Part shown: positions 44,828 through 58,200 of the stretch, one piece after another
Layout: every line of letters begins with the position of its first letter
Position numbering within the stretch: the first letter of the stretch is position 1
From: Cycas panzhihuaensis
Lineage: Eukaryota; Cycadophyta
Length of the DNA: 64,000 nt
Reading direction: 5' to 3'
NCBI GenBank assembly: GCA_023213395.1
Contig: CM041465.1
Coordinates: 192,145,741 to 192,209,740 of the forward strand
Notes under the pieces: generated by a model
Told to the model about the DNA's origin: nothing
The model's input: the letters and a program-made list of their open reading frames with translations, nothing else
Databases searched by the model: none
Made by a program: the position numbers and the translations under genes

Positions 44828-47800
44828 CTCCCCCTTAATGTTTAATTTATGGATTTTTAATTATCTTCATTTTGTATCTTCATGTTGGATCACTTGCTTA
44901 TTTGTATCCTCATGTCACCTATATCACATATAAATCAGTCTATTAAATTGTGTCTTCATTATGCTTATCTCTTACAAGTAAAACCTGCTATGTCATAACC
45001 ATATCACATCATATCAACTACCTATAAACCATCAATCAATCATCAAACAACTATAATTCATGACTTTCAACTCATCATGATATATGGAATCTTTCTTATT
45101 AACTTTATATCTCCACTTACAAGTTGTAGATAAAAGTTATCAAATTATCAACAAACCAATTCACTAATGTCTATATAAAACAATAACTATCCACAAAAAT
45201 GCATGGATAACCAAAAATTGTAATAATTAGTTATTTAGAAATTGTTTCTATCACATGGTTCATTAGCTTCATAAAAAAGAAAAAAACATATTATTGTTAT
45301 TCAAATGTGTTGCATAAGACTGCCTTGTGACTTGCCTTTTACCTACAAGATATATATAAGATGCCTCTATCAATAATTCTGCATATACCTATAACTTTAT
45401 TAGTAACTAATCTCGTCAATCTCAATTTTCAACTTTCCAACCAGCTAACTCTAGGAATAGGGTATACCACATGGCTTATCAAACTAGTTATAACAAGGTA
45501 ACATGCATTAATATATTTCTATGCATCTTGTCATACATGGAGATTAGATTTTTAATTAAAAAACACATATTAACTAGATTCCTCAATAGTTGAACCTAGT
45601 TTTATGGATAACACATAACCATTATTGCCAATTTCAAAATATGAGACTTCTCCACATCTCATATCAGGTGGGTGAACTTAAACTCAACATTACAAGCTCT
45701 CAAATAATAGCTCATTCTCCAAACTTTCATCCAAAAAACCTCAATCTACATTCTCAAAACCAGTAATATGCCTCTCAAATTCTTAATCAATAGGTGATGT
45801 CTTTCATTAAACTATGTAATCAAAGTAGGTGATTATATTATTATTTCATTAATTTGTTTCAAATTCACTTCATTAATGGTAGTTACAATATGAGATCAAA
45901 TGTGTTCATGCACTTAAGGGATCTTGATTTTTACACTAGCATATATTTATCTCTTAAATAGGTTTTCACTTGCTTCACTTTGAATTTGAGACATAAAATA
46001 TTATAAATAAGCCTTAAATGTCTCATTTTATCATTTTTTAACCAACCAAGTGTCCAAAAAATATTCAAGCATTTATTTGTGTCAACATAATCTTAGAAGC
46101 ATTTAAAATCTTAAAAAAATGGCAAACCATAACTCAAACTACTTAAAAAGTGTAATTTTAAATATTCCAAAAATAACTTGTTCAACTTTACTGATTAAAA
46201 TCTTTATCATTTGAGCTTTACACCATGCCTTATGTCTAGTTATTATGTTTGTCTCTTAGTCTTCTTTATAAAACAACTATCAACACTAAAATTTGACTTT
46301 ATACAGAAAATTTATGCCTAAAACTGTAACAACATGTCATTAAAAAAGACCACAACAAGGTAAAAAAATAATTAAACACCTTGTTATTTAGCTACTAGTC
46401 GTGTGTTGAGCTCTATATGACCACCTGTCTTTGTTAAGGGGGCTTAACCAAACTTCACAAAAAAATTTAATTGAGTTAAATTCATGTTCAACTTTGTAAA
46501 ATCAAATATTTCATCAAAAAAAAAATTGTAGTTAGTTGTTCATAAATTTCTTGGGATTTGATTTTCTACATTTAATTAAGTGACTACAATTTGGATTTTT
46601 AACTATTGTGAGGTGAATTTTAGTAGAAATATTCTTCAATTCCATAAATGATGGCACTATTCAGTCATATCTACGTTTTTCTCCATTTTTCTCAAGTATA
46701 AGTGGTAGAATTTAGCAATTATTCATGGTTCATCTGTAATTGTTTTGCTTTTAACTATGATATGCAATGGGCTCAAATTTAATTCAAATTATGGTGATAA
46801 AAAAGTAGCATTAAGCTTAATAGGCATATGTTTTATTTATTGGCTAGGCTACAATCTTCTACACATCCTCTAGATCTTTGATTCATTGAGCATTGCCTCT
46901 ATAGGTTTAAACTTACTATCATCACCATAAGACACTGCACTATTCTATGTGTTACAATTGTATTTGTATTGATGTATCTAACTCCCAAAATCCATGCTAT
47001 CAATATGTTTATTAAAGGCAGCATGGAAATATCTTCCAACTATTCTTTAAACCACTAAACTATATTTGAGACTCCTTCATCCCATTGACCTATGGTAACC
47101 TTGATATAATCTCTCGATGATCTATAAAACATTAAAATTTTCATGAAAACCCTTATAACAATTTTTACAACACACTTAATATCACTAAATAAATATATAC
47201 CTTAATAGTCATAATCACTGTCACAATATGCATATATAATTAGCCTCATTTTACAATATTCTCTTCTCAAGTACAAAAACTCTAGTTTCATTCCTCCAAC
47301 ATACTTTAGTATCAAATTATCGTGCCCAGCTTACCTTCATTTTATTTTTGTAATCATGCCATAAAATTTTAAATGCAAACCTTAATCTGATTCATCATTA
47401 TTTTTTCTCATATAAATACCTATCAACTTTCAAATCTTATAATGCAACATATTTAATGGTGAATAATCACATCAAAATATGAAGGAAATGTCTTGATATG
47501 GCATTGAATCCCTATTGGGATGCTCACAACAACTTCTACAAGATTGAACTAATCTAATGCATAAAGTTTGCAACTATATATGTCTCTTGTACCAACTCTT
47601 TCTCACTTCAACAAGTTGTGCATCCCTATTTCAATATCTTCAAGTATCATACAACCTTCTCCATATCATTGTGAACTCCATAAAACTTGCATATCTTGAG
47701 TATAATCCTACATACATAAATAATTGTCTAGACAAATAAAATAATCAAATTCTCACCATTGTTTTTTATTTCAACTTTAGTAATATATGATCTTGCCTCT

Positions 47801-48060
47801 GTAAGTGGTCACATCTCCTTATTAGCACACTAGTTTCTGGCCCACCAAATCTTCTTTAATACTAGCTCTTGTATTGGGTCATATTGGCTCTTTCACTAGA
47901 TTAATACTAACTCAATCAACATATGTATGGATCATCCTTAAATGACAAAAATTGCCATAATGTGTGTGTTATCTTTAACTTGCCCTATTTAATGTCTCAC
48001 CAAGATCTTCACCTATGCTTTGTACTTCATCTTAGCTCTCAACCTCTTGATCTAATACCA
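44828..48060. other. Element G interior, nothing recognised
   Basis: AT-rich, stop-dense on all frames. The longest nearby open frame (47557-47739, plus) has no known domain. It could be a heavily decayed body or a non-coding cargo. Confidence 0.5.
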
Positions 48061-48507
48061 TGTTAAATTTTCTATAATGACTTGTGTAAAATTATGTGAT
48101 TAAGATCTAATATAAACATAATCACATGATCAATTAAGTATATAATGAGCATAAGAAATAAAAAGGATAAGGGAATAAGAGTCAATAGTATAAACATCAT
48201 ATGTACACGATGTTTAATGTGGAAAACCATAAATAGGAAAAATCATCTCCAAATATTTATGACATTTCATACTAAGAAGAATAATTAAATATCCATCCTA
48301 GCCTTACTAGGAGGATTAGGTGATTTGATTTCTTTAAAACAAATATTGCCCTTATATAATACATAACTTCATCAACATCTAATTAAATTTCACCATTATA
48401 TCAACTAATCTAATCATGTATGTAGGAACCTTTCATATTGATCAATGATAACCTTGGTATATTAATTAAACATTAAATCGATATTAGTGAAAACTAATAT
48501 TCTAACA
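48061..48507 (-). repeat. Element G 5' LTR (447 bp)
   Basis: Starts TGTTAAATTTTCTATAATG and ends ATATTCTAACA on the plus strand. Confidence 0.85.
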
Positions 48508-50079
48508 CTTTGACAGAAGTTTTGCAACCTCTCATCCTTGTTAACCTTTTCATCTATTGCAAAACTACAAAGTTGGATGCCTAGGCCCACTGCTTAAAAT
48601 CTTGCCTTAGCTCATCTTTGTACTTTACTTTGTAGTTTCTCATGCCATTAGACCCTTTCTTTCATTTATGAAAGCGTAAACTCCAAAACCTAGGCCCATT
48701 GTTTGTAGTTATTTTCCTCTTCATTGATCCCATAACATTACTGATAATCAAACATCTAAAGACCACAAAGATACAAATCTATCAAAATTATGAAACTACA
48801 AAATATGACCACTTGGAACTTTTTTACTTTCCTTTAATTCATCTTTACTTTGTTAACCCCACAACATTATGATTAGTGACCAAACATTTTAAAACTATGA
48901 AGTCAAGATTTTGTGATTTTGTGAAATTATAGAATACCACCGCTTTGAAACTTTGGAGGATTTTCACCACATTGCATATTATTGATAAAACCTATACTCT
49001 TTGATTTGATATAGAGGACTTTTCATGCCTTCTAATCTTTTATACTTCACCATGTTGTAGGGGATTACATAACCAAGCCTTGACCCAATGTCCTTTTAGG
49101 ACTTGAGGCTAACGTATCAAAATAAAAGTAGGCAAAATAATGCTTCCTCAACCCCTTCCCATGAAAAATTATAATTTCTTTATAAGTGCAGATCTCATAG
49201 GGACATGGAATATAAACTTGTTTTTATGATTCTAGCTCTCCATCTATGTTAACCGAAGCATCCTAAGGCTGGTGTAGGGGGGTTCATTATGCTTTAAGCC
49301 CTATGAAATCGTCTGTAGGTCTCTATATGTAAATTGTTCTTACACTATTTCTTAGCATTAAAATCTATGAGGTTAGAATTAGTAGATCCTTCTCTGGTTA
49401 CCCTAAAATGGGGTAGCAAGCTCCCCAACCTTCACTAAGTTTGGGCTAGAAGCAAATTCATTATCTAGATACCCTCTATAATTACATTATGAAACATTTC
49501 TTTAAGTATATTAACAATGACTTTAGGGTCTTTATCAAATAATGGCAACACATTATTGATGCTCTATATTATTCCCTTCAAGTCTTTAACTTGGAGTATA
49601 CCCATTTCTAACCATTAAATCACTTGTATTAATGGGATTACCAACTAGAGTTGTTTTGCTAAAATTTTCAACAACCCCAACATTCACATAATATTTTCTC
49701 TAAAAATGTTGTTAAATAAAATTTAGGATTCTAATATAGGTGTTGGCTTGGGGAATGTAGGGGCTAGCCTTAGAGATTCTATAGCCTCATTTTGGTTAGG
49801 CAACTCGTTCCTACTATACACATTTTATATCTCAGATTGTGTTAGTGAGTGTACTTGGTTTCTTCTTTGTTAGTTGTTGCTTCCAAGGATCTTTTAGCTT
49901 CAGTAAGATAATCTATTTCTATCTTGAGGTTTGGATAATCTATATCCCATTCCTTAATTATATATTTAGGGTGCTTCTAATATAAAGATTTACTGACTTA
50001 GGTAGATCCAGTACCACTGATATAACATTCAATGGATACCTATCCTTTGGATGATTACATAACTTGTAATTAACACAAA
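48508..50079. other. Unassigned AT-rich stretch
   Basis: No frame is recognised. The part near 49900-50080 may be the downstream end of the gag relic that follows, on the minus strand. Confidence 0.4.
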
Positions 50080-50935
50080 CATGGGTGTTATTATCCCCTA
50101 TTTTCTCATATAAACATTCTAATCTCTAATGCCCAAAATCCAAATAGAATAGACATCTCTTCACTAACTTTCTCTTCTTTTGTGGATCTAACATAATTTT
50201 CATTGGATAATGAGATCTTGTCTCTTCTCTTATTTGGCTTCTATCTCCTCTGTTATGATATGCATTATACTAACATTCTTGCAAGTTGTAGGTCATGATA
50301 CACAAATGGAATACCATGTATCCTCTATGATGGACCTCATTCATCAACTACTAGTTGGCTTACCCTCTATTTCTATAATTTTCTCCATTAATTATAACTT
50401 TAGTCATGTTATTTCTTCTCTTAATACTTCTCCTTCAAGGGTATCTTCCTTTGTAATTACCTTGTAAGCATTTTTTGCACAATGTTATTTATTTCCTTAT
50501 GCATAATTTTTAATGTGTTATCTTAAGTCCATTTCCTTTCAAACTCTATAAAGTGTTGTTTCATGGACGCTTCCAATTTAAGTTACAACCACTTGGATCA
50601 TTGATTTGTTATTTTTCAACTTCTAGAACCTTTCTTGAAACTTGGTGGCAATTGTTTCCCATGCATTTCTGGCATGTAACTCCTTATATTATACCAACAT
50701 AACACCTCATAGGGTATAAGAAAACCTTCTATTAATATCCTTTTCACTCTTAATGCTCCTAAATTCTATCATGTTCATAAATATGCATAAATATTCTACT
50801 AGATCTAAAGTGCCATTAAAGATAAGGTGGTTGAAGGCACTCTCATTATGATAACCTATTAAAGCCACCATCATTGGTGATGGGGTGACATAAGGTGTAT
50901 TCACAATTGTCATGCTACTAAGCTATAATAACAAT
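50080..50935 (-). pseudogene. gag relic, family L, minus-strand copy
   Basis: The minus-strand frame at 50707-50913 starts MTIVNTPYVTPSPMMVALIG, then NHLIFNGTLDLVEYLCIFMN and SIKSEKDINRRFSYTL. It continues after a stop as YKELHARNAWETIATKFQER. A knuckle-like segment near 50110-50165 reads RCLFYLDFGH, a stop, RLECLY. The text aligns with the plus-strand copy at 54970-55922 (FNGT, VEYL/VEHL, KDI--RF, YKEL). The capsid-like pattern suggests Ty3/gypsy gag, but I see no pol nearby. Confidence 0.7.
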
Positions 50936-52590
50936 CATGGATTGAGTAATACCTTTTCAATAGGTTGTTATAGCTTCTTTAACTGCATTGTTGTCTTTAT
51001 ACTTACAATTTGGATTGTTAATGGTTTATAGATTAAAAATGTATCATCTCTTGGATTTAGCAGTATATCAAATAGTTTCCATATAAAATAGTTCTCCTAG
51101 GATTCCACAAGATCTTTCTCAACCTTCTCATCATTTTCTCTCATGCTCTTCAAGCTATCCTCCAAAGTAGATTTTTTTTTACTACTATCAGTATCTTGTT
51201 AGGGTTGAATATGTTGGTCTTTTTTATTTTTAGGGTTGTTTCTACTACTACTATGTCTCTTTCACTATCAATAATTAGTGGTGTCAATGCACTGCTAACC
51301 TCATTGAACTCTACTTTCCTTAGTCTAATGTATTACTCTTTGTTAATTATACTTTAGAATTTCCTTGCTTAAAGGCTTTTAAGGTAGCATTGCAAGGTCC
51401 CCTAGTTATTATGGTTTAGTTAGAAGCCAATATCACACTAACAACTAAGGTTATTTAGTTTTCAGGCATGCAATCTCACCCCTTCATGGACCAAGGCCCT
51501 TCTTACATAGGAATTTTAGCAATGGAACCAAAGCTAACTAATAGTTCAACATACCAATCATCCCAAAATTACTCATTTATAATCTAGTTATATATCCTCA
51601 TTACCTTGATCTTGGTCTCTCCATAATGTCAAGCACCATGTACCTTATAGGCTTGTTAATATAAATTAACACTCATATACACATAGATTGAACATATAGG
51701 AAACACTTATACAACAATACTCATAAATGGATTACAAGTTTTCCACATAACTCTATATTTCATTAATCAATAGTTAGTTTACATGCTTTGGGATACTTCA
51801 CTTATAGGTATGCTTGTTTTCTTAGATTTTGCATTGAAACGAGTGTGAGAATACCCTATTTATACCTAATTTATAATTTTTTTTCGCCTTAAGGCCACAA
51901 CCATTATAAATGTCTTTTACCTTTTTATAATAAAACCTAATTACAAGTTGTTAACTATGTTGCTTCTGTACATTTATATATTTGTATGATTATATGATTA
52001 TTTTTTTCGTTGTTGTTGAGCTAGAAAAAAATAACTCTCTCTTAATTGTTCTCATTCTACAATACACTAGTGACTACTTTTCAAGAGTTGAAACCTAGAT
52101 TATGTTTCCCATAATTTTCCTTGATCATTCTCATTATCCCACTATTAGGGTTATTCTAGAGGCATTCCTAATTATTCTTAGTGTTTGTATGCCAAATATT
52201 TTGTATATATATTTTAAGGCTGACCTTAACTTAAAATAGTATATGATTTTGATGTGCACCTATATACAATGAGTGGATGGGTCATTTGAAAGAATTAATT
52301 GTAGAAGACATTCTATTATCTTATATATGCTTTGTAATAGAGATAAATGATATTATTAGATACTATTTTACCATATTATGAAATTATCACATTTGTTATT
52401 ATTCCTTTCCTTTGTGTATTGCTATATTTATTATCATTTCAATACTTCTTTTTTCAAGACAATTTGGGATAATTTATAATATTCTATTACTTCTAATTTT
52501 TTATAATTAATGGTTCTCAAGTACTTATATTATTATATATTTATAAAATATGTATGCAACGTCAAAGGTTTGCCATATATTCCCACGTAG
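50936..52590. other. Unassigned AT-rich stretch
   Basis: The part next to 50936 may be the gag leader of the minus-strand copy. Beyond it nothing is recognised. Confidence 0.4.
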
Positions 52591-53060
52591 CCTCACAGGA
52601 CTCATAGGAGAATACACCTATATAAGGAAGTTTCTCATTAATCACCACATGTAGAGCATTAGACAAGTCATCAAGCTTTAATAAAGCCTCACATCTTTCT
52701 CTTCATAAGGTAGTAAGTTTGACAAGCATAACTTGAAGGCACTCTTAGAGGAAAACTTCCATGGCATGGATTGACTCTTAGTCTTAGAAGAGTTTATTGT
52801 AATGATTGAAAAATTCACTAGTAATATCCTCCTTAAACATAAGGTTACCTTTATCCATTTTTAGATAAAGAATTTCTTGTAAAGAATGCTTATGCCTCAA
52901 TGCTTAAAAAGAAAAAACTTCAAACACTCGCCATGCTTTCTAATCTAATAAGAGCTTAATAGAGTTTAGATAATCTAAATTCATGGGTAAGTTGGGTTTC
53001 TTGGTCTTAAAGAGTTTCATCAAAAGGGTTCTACTTAAGAAAGCACCTCATATAAATATG
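52590..53060 (-). pseudogene. Possible LINE RT N-terminal relic
   Basis: Minus-strand text reads FKEDITSEFFNHYNKLF, ESIHAMEVFL, CEALLKLDDLSNALHVVINE, KLPYIGVFSYES. It resembles plant LINE text before and at the RT start (I---F--YY--LF, AL--M--GK-PG-DGF--EF). The glycines of the PGPDG signature are changed and the fit is weak. I could not exclude chance. Confidence 0.3.
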
Positions 53061-54969
53061 TTTATTACTATTTTCCCTCCTAAATATTATCCTAATAAGA
53101 GTCACTTGTTTGTAATACAACTTTAAGAAGAAAGAAGTTCTATTTATGGCCCCTTCCCACCAAGTAATCCACCATAAGTTCGATAAGGAGAATAGCGAAA
53201 GGAGCCAAATTTAATGTATGCTTTTGCAACAAATCATGTTAAAAATGCGAAACATGATAAGCTTAAAAGATGATTTCTAACTAGCTTTCTTGCATCCCCC
53301 AAGAAAGGACTAAGGAGAATGGGAAGTGATAAAACAAGGTAAAATTATACAAGACTTTAATGATCCTACCATCCTCTGGTAATGATCAAGTATTTATGGA
53401 ATGTTTCGTAGCTATATCTAGTAACTTAATTACCACTTTTTTTGTGGATGTTAAGATCGCAAACACTTATCTAATGCAAGGAGAAATCACAATGACATTG
53501 CAAGATTTTCAATTACTTTACATTCATGCTTGTGGACTGTGTGTATAAAGAAATTAGCTCTAGGACACTTGGGAACAATTAAGGACATTTCTAGGAATGT
53601 TTTTTTATAGAAGATTCAATGTAAAATCAGTGCAAATTAGTGAAAATCTAGTATGAAATGGTTATGGAATGGCTTTAGAATGTCTAGGATAGTTGTAGGT
53701 CAAAAAATGAGCTCTTAGGAAATGGTTCTATTCACATGACATAATAGTTTTAGAATGGTTTTGGGAATAACAGAAGGTTCTAGAATAATGAATACTTTAT
53801 AGGGGATAACTCTATGTTGAATCTTTTGAATAGATATTATATAGTCATATAGACATATGGGCATACGAAAAGGAGTCTTGCTATCATCGATCAAGATTTT
53901 ATGTTATGAAAGGTCAAACATTATGTTATAAACTTGTGTCTTTTAGGTTATTAGCTATGCAAAAGAGTATAAATATATTATTTCTCCTATTGGTTTAATG
54001 GTGAGAGCTAAGTAATTGAGTCATATGTCATAGTCTCTAGTGTGAGATATGGGCACTGAAAGTGATGTAATAATCTAACAAATATGTTTAGTATTGATTA
54101 ATGTAATAAGTGAGTTATGAGGAAAACTATGTGTATTATGTGTAATTGATGATTGGTTGCTTGTGTGATAATTGGGAATATTATGTATATGATGAATGTT
54201 GCAAAGTTGTTATATATATTATAAATAATCTAAGTGCAAGTAATACTAAGAAATAAGACACAAGATGGTTATGTTATTGGGTAGTTTCAAGACACCAATG
54301 GATCGAGTAGTAGTCAACAGTGGTTTCATTGCTAAATCCCTTGAGTAGAAAAGAATTTGAGGACTTGGTATGCAATGAGAGTGCATATTCAATTATTAGA
54401 AGACAATGGCTATTATCAAGATGTAGGTTTTGAACTAAACCAAAACAACCAGGGGAGTTTCTAATATCACCTAAAAGTCCTTTGAGTAGTGGAGTACTAG
54501 AATCAAGTTATCAAAGGGCAATACATTGGGTAAAAGAAAATAAATTAATATAGGTTCAAAAGAGGGTCATACCAATAAGAGGAGGGATTAAGGAGAAGTT
54601 TGTTGAAATATTAGAAAACCCAGCATATCATACATAGAGGGTATTCTGATGAGAAGTGGAGATTTTGAACTAGAAGAAATCCCAAAGAGCATAAGTAGTG
54701 ACAAAAAAAATACAAGTGGTGGTCCCAAGGGATGAGAGAATTATTTTATAAGAAACTTATTCAATATAACACTACAATTAGGAGATGATTCATTTTTTAT
54801 AATAACGCCTTTAACAATAAAAATACCAGGAGTTGTGTAAACAAACCAAGTGAAAGCCCCAAAGAATAACCCATTGTTTAAGGAGGAGGAAGAGATAACA
54901 TTAAAGGAAGGGTTACTACCAAAAGTTAATATAGTAGAAGGAGGGATACCGAGATTAAAAACACCTCCC
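53061..54969. other. Unassigned; probable leader or LTR of the plus-strand gag copy
   Basis: The part 54240-54969 runs into the gag start on the plus strand and may be its leader. A 62-residue frame at 53360-53548 has no known domain. No LTR pair could be found. Confidence 0.4.
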
Positions 54970-55922
54970 ATGATGGCGTATTCAGGTTATTACAATGAGA
55001 GTACAATGAATTAATTGATATTTAATGGAACCACAAATGTCGTTGAACATCTATATCTGTTCAAGAATGTGATTAAAGTGAGAGGGATCATAGATGAGAA
55101 AGATATTAAGGGAAGATTTGTGTGCATATTAAGACAAGTACCATTGGTATGTTATAAGGAGTTAGATGTGAAAAATAAACCTAGCAGCAAATTATTGATG
55201 AATTCCATGAGAGGTTACAAAATTTACATAGTAATGAAGTCATTACACAAGTAGGCAATTGATAGAATCGGTGTTAGATAACTTTAGTTGCATGTCCATT
55301 ATTGCAATGAATTTGACAGGTGGAGAGAAATTTTCTAATTTTTTATTGAAAACCTACTTTATCAATGGGTTATAACTAAGGTTAAGAAGTGCATTATAGT
55401 AGTGTATGGATAAATCATTTGCAAAGGCCAAGGAGTTGGCCATTAGATTTGAGAAGAAGTTTGATTCAAAAGAAATGTGAACATAAGATAATATATTAAA
55501 AATATTACATAATGAAAGTAAAGAATTACAAGCTAAGAAAACATGTAAGGTAATAATAAAAGAGGAACCATCAAAAGTAGAGAAGTTAAAGGAATAAATT
55601 TCAAGGTCAAACCTATAAGCTAAGAAGGAGAAGCCTATGGATGATAAACCTATTAGTAGTAGAAGAATTAATACAAGCATTGAACTAAAGTGGTGCCACA
55701 TATGTAAAGAAGAGACCCACAACACAAAGGAATGGCATTTGAATCCAAAAACTAATATTATAAAAGAATTAAAATGGTGGCCCATTTATGATACAAATAT
55801 ACATGTTACAAATAAGTGCTTTTATAATCCTAAAAATACAAAAAATGAAGAAAATCCATGCCACATATATGACACTAATACAACAAAAGATTGTTATAAT
55901 AACCTAAGAGGGAAGAATACTT
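54970..55922 (+). pseudogene. gag relic, family L, plus-strand copy with three knuckle-like repeats
   Basis: Start near 54970 (MMAYSGYYNESTMN, a stop, LIFNGTTNVVEHLYLFKNVI). Then KDIKGRFVCILRQVPLVCYK, KSLHK, and, after frame changes, MDKSFAKAKELAIRFEKKFD. The C-terminal frame (55637-55924) has three similar units: CHICKEETHNTKEWHLNPK, WPIYDTNIHVTNKCFYNPK and CHIYDTNTTKDCYNN. Each resembles C-x2-C-x4-H-x4-C with one or more ligands changed. Only gag remains; element H is inserted 48 bases later. Confidence 0.75.
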
Positions 55923-55970
55923 AGGGAAGATATCAAGGAGGAGGAGGTGAGTCTTGACTAATGTATAACA

Positions 55971-56273
55971 TGAAGGAGGGGGTGATATGGATCTAGTGCT
56001 CAAATCAGTCATACTCACACATTAGTAAAGCAAAATGAAGAATGAAGAGAGTAAGAATAGAGAGCAAAGCTAAAGGTGAGAATAAAATTATCCCACTCCA
56101 TATAATTTTATCATTTATAATTGAGGGTTAAGAGTTTTTCCTCCAACTGACATGAACCTTAAATTACATTCAAATGCATATGAAATATAATTTACTTAAA
56201 TGGCTTTCACTAAATCTATTCCTATAGTCACTTTAGTTATTCACTAACAATTTTATAACATTAATCTCTTTCA
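55971..56273 (-). repeat. Element H 3' LTR (303 bp)
   Basis: Aligns with 7114-7427; starts TGAAGGAGG and ends AATCTCTTTCA. The polypurine tract (AAAAGGGGAAT on the minus strand) follows at 56274-56285. Confidence 0.9.
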
Positions 56274-56764
56274 ATTCCCCTTTTAATGGTAGAATCTAAT
56301 TCTAAAGAGATTAATCTATTATATGAGGTATTTATTTAAGTCTCTTATTAGATTGAAATATCTACTTGAACACTTTTGTGGGAAACCCTCATAGGGAAGA
56401 AAACCCACAAACTTTCTCAAATCTATTCTCCCATTTGTATAAACAAAATACCATAGGTGGCTTTAAATGAAGCCCGATAGCTAAGATATTCAAATAAGAT
56501 ATGTAGCTTGATCTGTTGAGTCTCCATATACCGTTTGGTCATCCCCCATGTCTTTTCTAGTTTTCACAGGTCCTAATTTTCTAAAACTACTATAGCCCTT
56601 ATCCTTCCATGCCCAAAATGGGTTTTCACAAATAGGATAGAGTTGAGACATACTCTTGTCCTTTTGTGCCCACAAGGGATTTTCATGAATGGAATAGAGT
56701 ATGATGGTCTTGTTGTCATCTCCTTCAATCAATTAGAGATGGGGGCTTTAAGATCAAGCTACCT

Positions 56765-58200
56765 TCGAAATTGTTCAAATTTCACCCTCTGCAGTGTTTG
56801 ATGAAGATATTGGCCACTTGATTTACTGTGGGGCAGTATTCTAGTTGAATTATGCCATCATGAATTAGTTCTTAAATCCTATGGACTTTTGTACTTATAT
56901 ATTTGGTATGGTCATGAAATACAAGATTTTTAGCCATGTGGATTGCTAATTGATTATTCATAAGTAGGCTGGTAGGACTTATTTAGGTGATATTCAATGT
57001 TTCTAATAATTTTCTAAGCTATATCACATCCTTGTTGGTCTTAGTAGTAGCAATATATTTAGCTTCAACACTTGAGTCTGAAACTATCTTCTACCATCTA
57101 GATTTCCATGATATTAGTGTTATCCTAAGAAATGTTGCACACCCAGATGTGGATCTCCCTATGCCTTTATCCCCTACAAAGTATGAGTCTATGTATGAAA
57201 AGAGTTTGAACTCATCATTGGATTCATATAACATAATAAATTTGTTAGTCGTCTTCAGGTATCTCAATACTAGTACTATAACTTACCAGTGATTCTGCTT
57301 AGGATTTGTTATGAATCATGTAAGAATGCCAATAAAGTGTACAATACCTGGCCTTATGTTAGTACTATAAATGAGACTACCTAGAAGATGTATTTAGAGT
57401 GTTACATCTGTATCCTTAGTATCATCATCAACTGAGAGTTTGGCATTAGGTTCCATAGATGTAGCCACTGATCAAGCATTTTCCAACTGCAAATTTATTA
57501 AAAGATCATTGATGCATTTTTCTTGGAAGAGAAAAATTTTACCATTCTTTTATGTTACTTCAATTCCTAAGTAATATTTTATCAACTTGAGGTTAGAAAA
57601 TTCAAATGTTTTGCTAAGGTCCTTTTTTAGTTGGCTTATTGTCTATTTACTATTCCTCATTACCAACATGTCGTCCATGGAGATCATGTGATAAGTGACT
57701 GTCCTTTTAGTACTTAATAAACAGTGTTACATCAATATCTTAATAGTCACAAACCTTGTATCTAAGTTGCCTCATTCTTTTAGACAACTTAGCAAACTAA
57801 GCACGAGGGGCTTGTTTCATACCGTACAAGGACCTTTTAAGCATGTAAACTTTATTCTCTTGAATGTTAATTTCGTATCCTTCTAGTTGAGCCATGTAAA
57901 TTTCTTATTCAAGATCTCCACTGAGAAATACAATTTTAACATCAAGTTGGTGGATTTTCCAACTCTGTTGAGCAGCCAAGGCCACAAGAGTTTTAATTGT
58001 AGGCTACTTTGTTATAGGTGCAAAGACTTTAGTGTAGTTGATGCCTTCCCTTTGTGTGAATCCTTTAGTTACCAACTTTACATTATGTTTATCCAAGGTG
58101 CCATCTGAACTATATTTATTTTTGAATGCCCATTTATTTTAAATTAACTTTTTGCCAAGTGGTAGATCAATGAGCTCCCATATACTATTTTTTATGAGAG
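56765..58200 (-). pseudogene. Element H reverse transcriptase and RNase H, broken
   Basis: Collinear with 7885-9300. The RT catalytic motif near 57665-57690 reads MISMDDMLVMRN, where element B has IIFVDDMLVTGN: the Asp pair remains but Val is Met. RNase H text lies at 56770-57290, opposite a 101-residue open plus-strand frame (56987-57292) that is its antisense shadow. No minus-strand frame here is long enough to appear open. Confidence 0.85.

Larger units (their letters stand above)
44434..48507 (-). mobile_element. Element G, LTR retrotransposon with no recognisable coding region
   Basis: Direct repeats 44434-44827 and 48061-48507 have the layout of a minus-strand LTR element. ATTAAGGGGGAG (polypurine tract, minus strand) lies at 44828-44839, and a primer-site-like TGGTATTAGAT at 48050-48060. 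The 3.2-kb interior shows no gag or pol text that I can identify. The flanking five bases (AAAGT and CTTTG) do not match, so insertion boundaries are not confirmed. Confidence 0.75.

Noticed and set aside
55354-55785. 143-residue minus-strand open frame
   Set aside because: It is antisense to the plus-strand gag whose own text (capsid-like region and knuckle repeats) is recognisable.
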